Of a stretch of DNA of 64,000 nt, positions 58,333 through 64,000 are shown one piece after another (position 1 is the stretch's first letter; every line of letters starts with the position of its first letter). The notes beneath the pieces are model-generated. The model made no database searches. It had not been told where the DNA came from and saw nothing but the letters and a program-made list of their open reading frames with translations. The position numbers and the translations under genes were made by a program. The DNA is from Phylloscopus collybita. Lineage: Eukaryota; Chordata; Aves; Passeriformes; Phylloscopidae. The DNA lies in NCBI GenBank assembly GCA_027886175.1, contig JAJNNQ010000137.1:10746001-10810000 (forward strand), written 5' to 3'.

Positions 58333-60474
58333 ACTGTATGCATTCCAGTGCTTGTTCTCTTACTCCTTTTAATACTTTGGAGTGCTATTATCTTTTCTGA
58401 AGCTTTTATGAACTCTTGCACGTATTTAAGCACTTTTGAAAAATTACTTAACAAACATAATCTGTGGCAGTCATATCCATTACAGCCTTCTCTCCCTCCA
58501 GATTGCTTGAGATTAGTAAAATTTGTTGTAAAGAAAATAAAATGGCTATTAGCCTCTTCCCTCGACATCAGATGTCTTGTACGTGGCAGCAGTTGAGTGC
58601 AATTTCAGCTGGAAGTATAAATCCATAAGCAAACATTAATGTAGAAAGCATTTAAAGTGATTTATCTACCTTTTTATGAAGAGTAAAACAGGTGCAAAAC
58701 ATTCCCAGGATTTTGTACATGACTAATTTTATTTGACTAGCATTTCTCACTTTACATTAAACCCACAACCAACTGCACCACACACTGATTTTACCTAGTG
58801 TCTGTAGACTAGACGTACGTAGTGCATTTCCTACTCTTTAAGTTCACCTCTGAGGAATGAAGGTATCAGTTTTAGTAGAAATGGCTCAGAGATGGTGCAG
58901 GAAGTGGAGGAAACAAGAAGTAGTTCAAGCCCATGCAGAAGGGCCCACCTAAATTGCTGCTGCTGCCCCAGGGATGCCAGTTGGGGCCATGGGGTTTGAT
59001 GGAGACAGGGTGATGGGTAACTGAGAGTGTGCACAAGTTCCTGGGCAGGGCAGTTCCTTCCTTGGGTAGTATCCAAGGAATCCTCCCTCCCAGCCAGCAG
59101 CAGCAGTGGGAAGGGATACAGACGTTTTAGTGACCTGACTGAAGTTCTCAGCCATTGTGGTCAGTGGTTCTCTGCACTGCCTCCCCTCATTCTTGGGCTG
59201 CTACTCCTGCTTCTTGCATTTCTTGGTATTGGCATGGCACTTTTTACCTCAGTTTCTTAAATAATGTGCAGTGGAACTGTTTGGTCTTTGTGGAGATATT
59301 TCTGTTCATGAAAGCATAGATTGCTATCATTTATTAGTTGTTACAGTATGGCAGATAAACCCTCACCAATTATGGCCACACTATACAAGCCAGTGATTCA
59401 GCACAAAACCAGAATGTTATTCTGTCCAATAGTTTTACAGTTCTTACTTTTCTGTTTTATAGAAGGGAACTAAAGGCAGGGCATGAAGATACATCTTTTT
59501 TAATGTCACCTAGCAGGACACTGACAGAATCTGGAATTTAAGACCTTATTAATCTTAGTCCACTGCTGTAACCAGTACAGCATTTTCTTGCCTTGCAGTA
59601 GCTGATATTATTTACTTAGTGTAGCTAAGCTTTCTCGCTTGGTTGGTAAGAAACACTATTAAACTGTGGTATAAGAATACCATAAATCTAAGACAATTAA
59701 CATTATATTCACTTGGGCAAAGACTTTTGTGGTTTTAATATTTAGAGGGTGTAAAGGCTATTTATTTTTTCTTTAAAGCAAAAATGTGTGTGCATGTTGT
59801 GTGCAAAAACCGTATTTGCTTGTGTTTTGCTTTTTCCCTCAAGTAATGAACCAATTACTTCTCTCAAACAGAGCATGAAATACTGGAGTAACTGCTAAGA
59901 AAAAAATTAGTCAAAGTTAAAATAAATAGTTGTGGTAGAAACAAAACAAAAGCCCTCTTTCAATTCAGGAAATTTGAAGTGAGACTGTGACATGTCAAGA
60001 AGAAAATTACAATAGGAATTTTCTGTATTATAAATGATGCTGCTCTGCAAGCAAGGATTATGTAGATCTTTCTGCTTCATTAGGATGCATTCACCTGTGA
60101 GATTATGGGATTCCCTGCAATCCAAAGGAGGACATACCCTCCCATAGGTGTGTGAAAAACAGCTCTGTGGCAGTGCAGGGGGAGAGGAAGAAATATAAGC
60201 AAAATAGTATTGATTTTTATTACTTGCAATTTATTTGTAGTGGAGGAAGAGGAAATGAATGCTGTTTCTCAGATCTGGTATTTACTGTGTTTCTTGAATA
60301 TTTTGCAGAGACTCAAGTAATGTGTGTTTGCTCTTAGCAGTTCAAACCCAGCACTCAGCTCTGGCAGGTCTTAGAGTGTTCTCAGGTCCAGCAACCCCTC
60401 CATGGCCCAGCTCACATCTCAAGGCTTTGCTAAACTTTGCTAATTGTGACTGCGTTTTGGGAACAGTGTTTAGA

Positions 60475-60612
60475 AAATCACAGAATGGTTTGAGCTGGAA
60501 GGGACCTATAAAGGGCCATCTAGTCCAATCCCCCTGCCATGAACAGGGACATGTTCAGCTAGATTGGGTTGCTCAGAGCCCTGTCCAACCTGGCCTTGAA
60601 TGTTTTTAGGAG
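60475..60612 (-). mobile_element. CR1 LINE 3' fragment, antisense, well preserved
   Basis: 'aaatcacagaatggtttgag', 'ctggaagggacctataaagg', 'gccatctagtccaatccccc', 'tgccatgaacagggacatgt' and 'gctcagagccctgtccaacc' give a nearly continuous match to the avian CR1 3' region on the complementary strand. It is the best-preserved CR1 piece in the window, so probably the youngest. The 5' truncation is at about 60612. The 95-codon frame at 60322-60609 is partly this element. Confidence 0.93.
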
Positions 60613-63600
60613 TTTGAAGTCTCTGAAGTTCATTTTACGCAAACATTATTTATTACCTTTGTCAAGTTTTTGTGTCAAGAAGGTCTGGTACTTAAAGACT
60701 AGGACTCCCTGTGTATGGGTGATCCATAAAAGCAAACGAATCTCTGTCAGGAAGATGTTTTGGAACATTTATAGTGTTCATACTAAAATTCTCATGCCTT
60801 GTATATCCACATTGGTTTTCCTATTTTTTTATTCTGGTCGCTGTGCAGAGCAGCAGGAAGGGCTGTTTAGGTGCAGAAGATCCCCCATAAGAACCCCCTT
60901 CTGAGAAAAGGGGGGAAATATATGGAGGAAATATCTCAAAGGCTCACTGTTTGCTGTTGGAAAAGCGTTTGAGGCCAGGTAGCATCAGGCTAGAAGAGCT
61001 GGAGCTGTGAGCAGCCATGGCTGGAGAGAGCCTGTGGTGTGACAAGGGAATGCAAATCACTGCCACAAAGTCCCTGTGGCTCTGAACATGTGGGAGAGAC
61101 TTCCCAGTTGAGGGGGTTTGTGTTCAGCTGGGAGCACATTGTGAATCAAAGATAACCTACACAGTTAGAGGTAATATATGTGCTTCTGAGCAAGTGTATC
61201 TCATAAAAGATATTACCTCTCCTGGAAAACTCGGCTCTGGTAGGTGAGGTGGTCTCAAGATACTACATTGAATGCAACAGCACTTCACTGTACCTGCATA
61301 TCTATGTGTAGATACGGTATACCTGGCTGTTTGGTCCTCTATAAACTTCCCTCAAAAAAAAGCTAATTTCATTCTTCTGAGTTTGAGGTAACACTGTACA
61401 TCACAAATAAGAAGTTTTTATAATTAATGAAATATTTAGCTAAACTAAATATATACTCTCATAAAGCTAGAATTTTAAATGTTATTTCCCTGCTGTTAGG
61501 CTGATAACATTTTTGACCAGGCAGTGGAAGATTTTCTGGAAAAAATCAAAGCAAACTAATGAACAACAAAATCCACAAAACTTTATTCTGCTGACTACCA
61601 GGGAAAGTTATAAGCTTTTAATTTTTTTTTCTTAAATTTTCCTCCCTGGCATATGAAGTCACTCTCCAAATTCAAAAGAAATGAAGGGTAATATACTTGA
61701 AACTCTAGAGAATAGCTGTCTAGTTCAAATTTGATTCTGTAACTGAATGTAATTATTCTAAAGACCTATTTGAATGAATATAGCCAAGATTAAATGGCTG
61801 TGGTACTTACACTGTAAGCACAGAGAACCTGGAGTCCTGCTAATAAGCAAAGGATGTTTGTTTATGAAAAATTACGGATGTTTTTATGAACAGCTGAATT
61901 CTGTTGCTTATATTCAATTTAAAAATGAAAAGTACTGTACTAACCAAACTTGCAGTTTTTGCTAAAACTAGTAGTGAAATCAATCACTGAAGTTAGTGTA
62001 AGTTTTCATTTGGATAAAGTCTGCTGGTTTCAGTTCATAATTACAAATGTTTTCTAAATGACTGTCATTACAGCTCCATTATGGAAAGACCAGACACTGT
62101 GGCTCTGATTCTGATCTTAAGGTGGGTAAACGAGGCATGAGGTCAGTGAGGTTACAGATACAGAAAATACAGGAGTAAAGCCTGTCCTGCCGTCTCTGAG
62201 CTGGGGAGAATCGGCCTAGAAATGATCCTTCTCACAACTCAGTCGTGGCTGCATGTTTTATGCAAAATGGTAGGAAAACATTGATGGTCCAGCCTAACTA
62301 AAGTCACTTTGATCTTGATTCATTGCCCTGCCTGATGTGTAGTTTACCTGAGACCACAGACTGCAGAGCTGTTTTCTTAGCGTGTTAAATGCCTTGGAGA
62401 TGAGAGCAATGCACACACAGCATCACGATAATCTCCACAACTGTCTTTGTACTCTGGAAGTTAAAGAGAGAAATCTTTGAATTTCAAAGTCCTGCAGAGC
62501 GTGTGGGCCAAAGATTAATGGAAGTTTTTCCATTAATTCTCTGGGACACTCTGGCATCATCAGCCATTGTTTCTGTGGAAGCTGATGTTCATGCAGGAGA
62601 TTAGTGGCTGTAATGCATGTAAGGGTATCTGCTGAAACCTGTAGGATTTCATTATTCTAGTAAGTCACATAAAGGTTATATACAGAGGAAAGGCTAAGAA
62701 AATTCATTGTTTTAAAGGAAGAAAACTTTAAAATTTAAAACTTGTAAAAAGTACAAAATTCTTACAGTACCTCTTGGATCCTGCTTTTTAAATAAATATT
62801 CCCTGCTTTATTTCTGAAACATTAACAGGTAAAGTGTGTGTAGTAAATTAGGAATCAGGAAGCTTTCATTCTGCAGTGGCTTCACTGGGTACTCTTATCC
62901 CTCATCAAGTTAAAATATTTGCTGACTTGTACAGTCACATATCTAACTAACTTCTTTCTAAGATGAACAAGACTTGTTCTATGATAGCAGGTGTCAAATT
63001 AGTTTATAACAATCTTGCCCACCGAAAAAGTAATTATTTCTATGCCTTATTTAAAGATTTTAAACTGTTACTTTTCATTCTGCCTGGGTTATTTTCCAAG
63101 CTTAATACACATTTTTTTAACTATGATCTGTGATTGCCAGACTAAAGGCAGCCACTTGTTTGGACAAATAGAATGCAGTATTTTTCAAGTAGGTATCCAT
63201 TATAAGGGATTTGTCTTTCCCAATTTTGTTATTCATAGGATATAAATGAGCATTACAGTTGAATTAAAGCAGAATTATTGTTATGTATAACACTCTCTAA
63301 ATATTTTAAAACTTTATTTTTCATCAAAATTATTTAAAAATTTTAAAAAGTCTCTAAATCTTCATAGTCAGAGTTCAGGTGTTTATCCAAAAGCCTTATC
63401 TGCAAGAAGCAGATATGCATGGTGAAAATCAAGAAGAAGAAAGTTAGGGTTTTTTTAATTTTAAAAAATCTAATGTATGACACAATTAGAAAGAGAGATT
63501 AATAATTACTAAATTTACCAAAGAAGGAAAAGCCAAATTTATCTGGTTGGAAAATATCATTTTCTAAAGTAAAGGAAATGAAGTCTGAACTCCCTGAGTT

Positions 63601-64000
63601 AGTAACCTTTTTTACCAGACTAAGCTCTATTGCAATGAAATTCTCAGATATGTAACTAAAAATTTAACCTGTGTATGGCCAACATCCAAGGAATGACAGA
63701 GTATAAAAGCTTACAATAGGTGCCTGAGTCAGACTGTGAAGCTCTGTGATGGGCATTGTGAGTGAGGAAATACTGACAGTTTCCATAATAGGAAAATGCT
63801 TTTTGTTATGAAAAAAAGCTCAATTTTTTCAGAAAAAAATTTCCACCAAATATCATTTAAGAATTTTTTGAGTGTGGGTAAGTCTAGTTGATGCTGTCTA
63901 AGCAGTTGGGCTGCTCTTAAAAAGTTATTTCTCTTAGGTACTGCTGACCTCTATTGGCTTATTCCCACTATATGCTGATGTTGTGGTACTGCTGTTTTCC
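60613..64000. other. Unique AT-rich stretch to window end, no gene seen
   Basis: The inverted repeat at 62514-62537 is listed separately. The 60840-61150 segment is G+C-richer and includes a small CCCCCTTCTGAGAAAAGGGG hairpin near 60893. The 111-codon frame at 60569-60904 starts within the CR1 fragment and has no domain. Nothing else is recognised. Confidence 0.55.
62514..62537. repeat. Perfect inverted repeat, 10-bp arms, 4-nt loop
   Basis: ATTAATGGAA (62514-62523) and TTCCATTAAT (62528-62537) pair exactly around GTTT. Confidence 0.7.

Larger units (their letters stand above)
56930..60474. other. Unique AT-rich stretch, no gene seen
   Basis: Two 16-bp perfect palindromes lie here (57374-57389 and 58317-58332). 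Opposed frames of 103 and 106 codons at 58248-58596 overlap each other. A 77-codon frame at 59027-59260 ends in a leucine-rich hydrophobic run (LILGLLLLLLAFLGIGMALF) but has no other feature, so it is not called. Confidence 0.55.

Noticed and set aside
59027..59260. 77-codon frame ending in a transmembrane-like leucine run
   Set aside because: A single hydrophobic stretch from CTG/CTT-rich DNA. It is short, with overlapping reverse frames and no homology known to me.
1..64000. tRNA, 5S, U6, 7SK, Y RNA or CRISPR-like arrays
   Set aside because: I looked for their characteristic internal boxes and conserved cores on reading through and found none. The only regular array with near-constant units is the minisatellite, which has no unique spacers.

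Overview
The window reads as non-coding DNA from a bird nuclear chromosome, probably an intergenic or long intronic stretch of a macrochromosome. The main evidence is a scatter of 5'-truncated CR1 LINE fragments. Several carry the avian 3' signature (ATTCTATGATTC-type tail; 'gaatggttt..ggaagggacc' on the opposite strand). The background is AT-rich, with many A/T homopolymers and AAAC-type tracts. The species cannot be named from the sequence.

I found no protein-coding gene, tRNA, rRNA, snRNA or CRISPR array that I can support. The open frames are mostly 60-150 codons, have no recognisable domain, lie in repeats or AT-rich DNA, and often overlap equally long frames on the other strand.

Layout. 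1-8.4 kb: unique AT-rich DNA with two sense CR1 fragments (1958-2384 and 4860-5504; the second keeps a decayed reverse-transcriptase C-terminus) and a perfect 17-bp-stem hairpin at 4118-4154. 8.4-19 kb: an AAAC tract, a G-quadruplex motif near 12.3 kb, two antisense CR1 pieces near 16.1-16.7 kb, and two hairpins near 18.2-18.4 kb. 19.08-19.87 kb: a GC-rich patch with a CpG-dense core, interrupted by a complete 335-bp solo LTR on the minus strand with perfect 6-bp target duplications. 21.24-21.42 kb: an isolated GC-rich block with splice-like borders. 23.9-24.3 kb: an old antisense CR1. 26.3-26.6 kb: a GATA/GATATA satellite. 26.6-40 kb: mostly unique DNA with short hairpins and G-rich motifs. 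40.1-41.6 kb: a hexamer array of TATA-like units, then a ~200-bp TTC/GAA tract followed by an unexplained open frame. 46.01-47.53 kb: a 36-copy 42-bp minisatellite, the most striking structure here. 47.5-64 kb: unique AT-rich DNA with two antisense CR1 pieces and small simple repeats.

The 471-482-codon frames near 46-47.7 kb come from the minisatellite. Its 42-bp period is a multiple of three, so a stop-free unit stays open across the array in several frames on both strands. There is no operon or pathway to describe. The window is best read as repeat-bearing non-coding DNA with a few loci (CpG patch, GC-rich putative exon, minisatellite, GAA tract, hairpins) worth testing.
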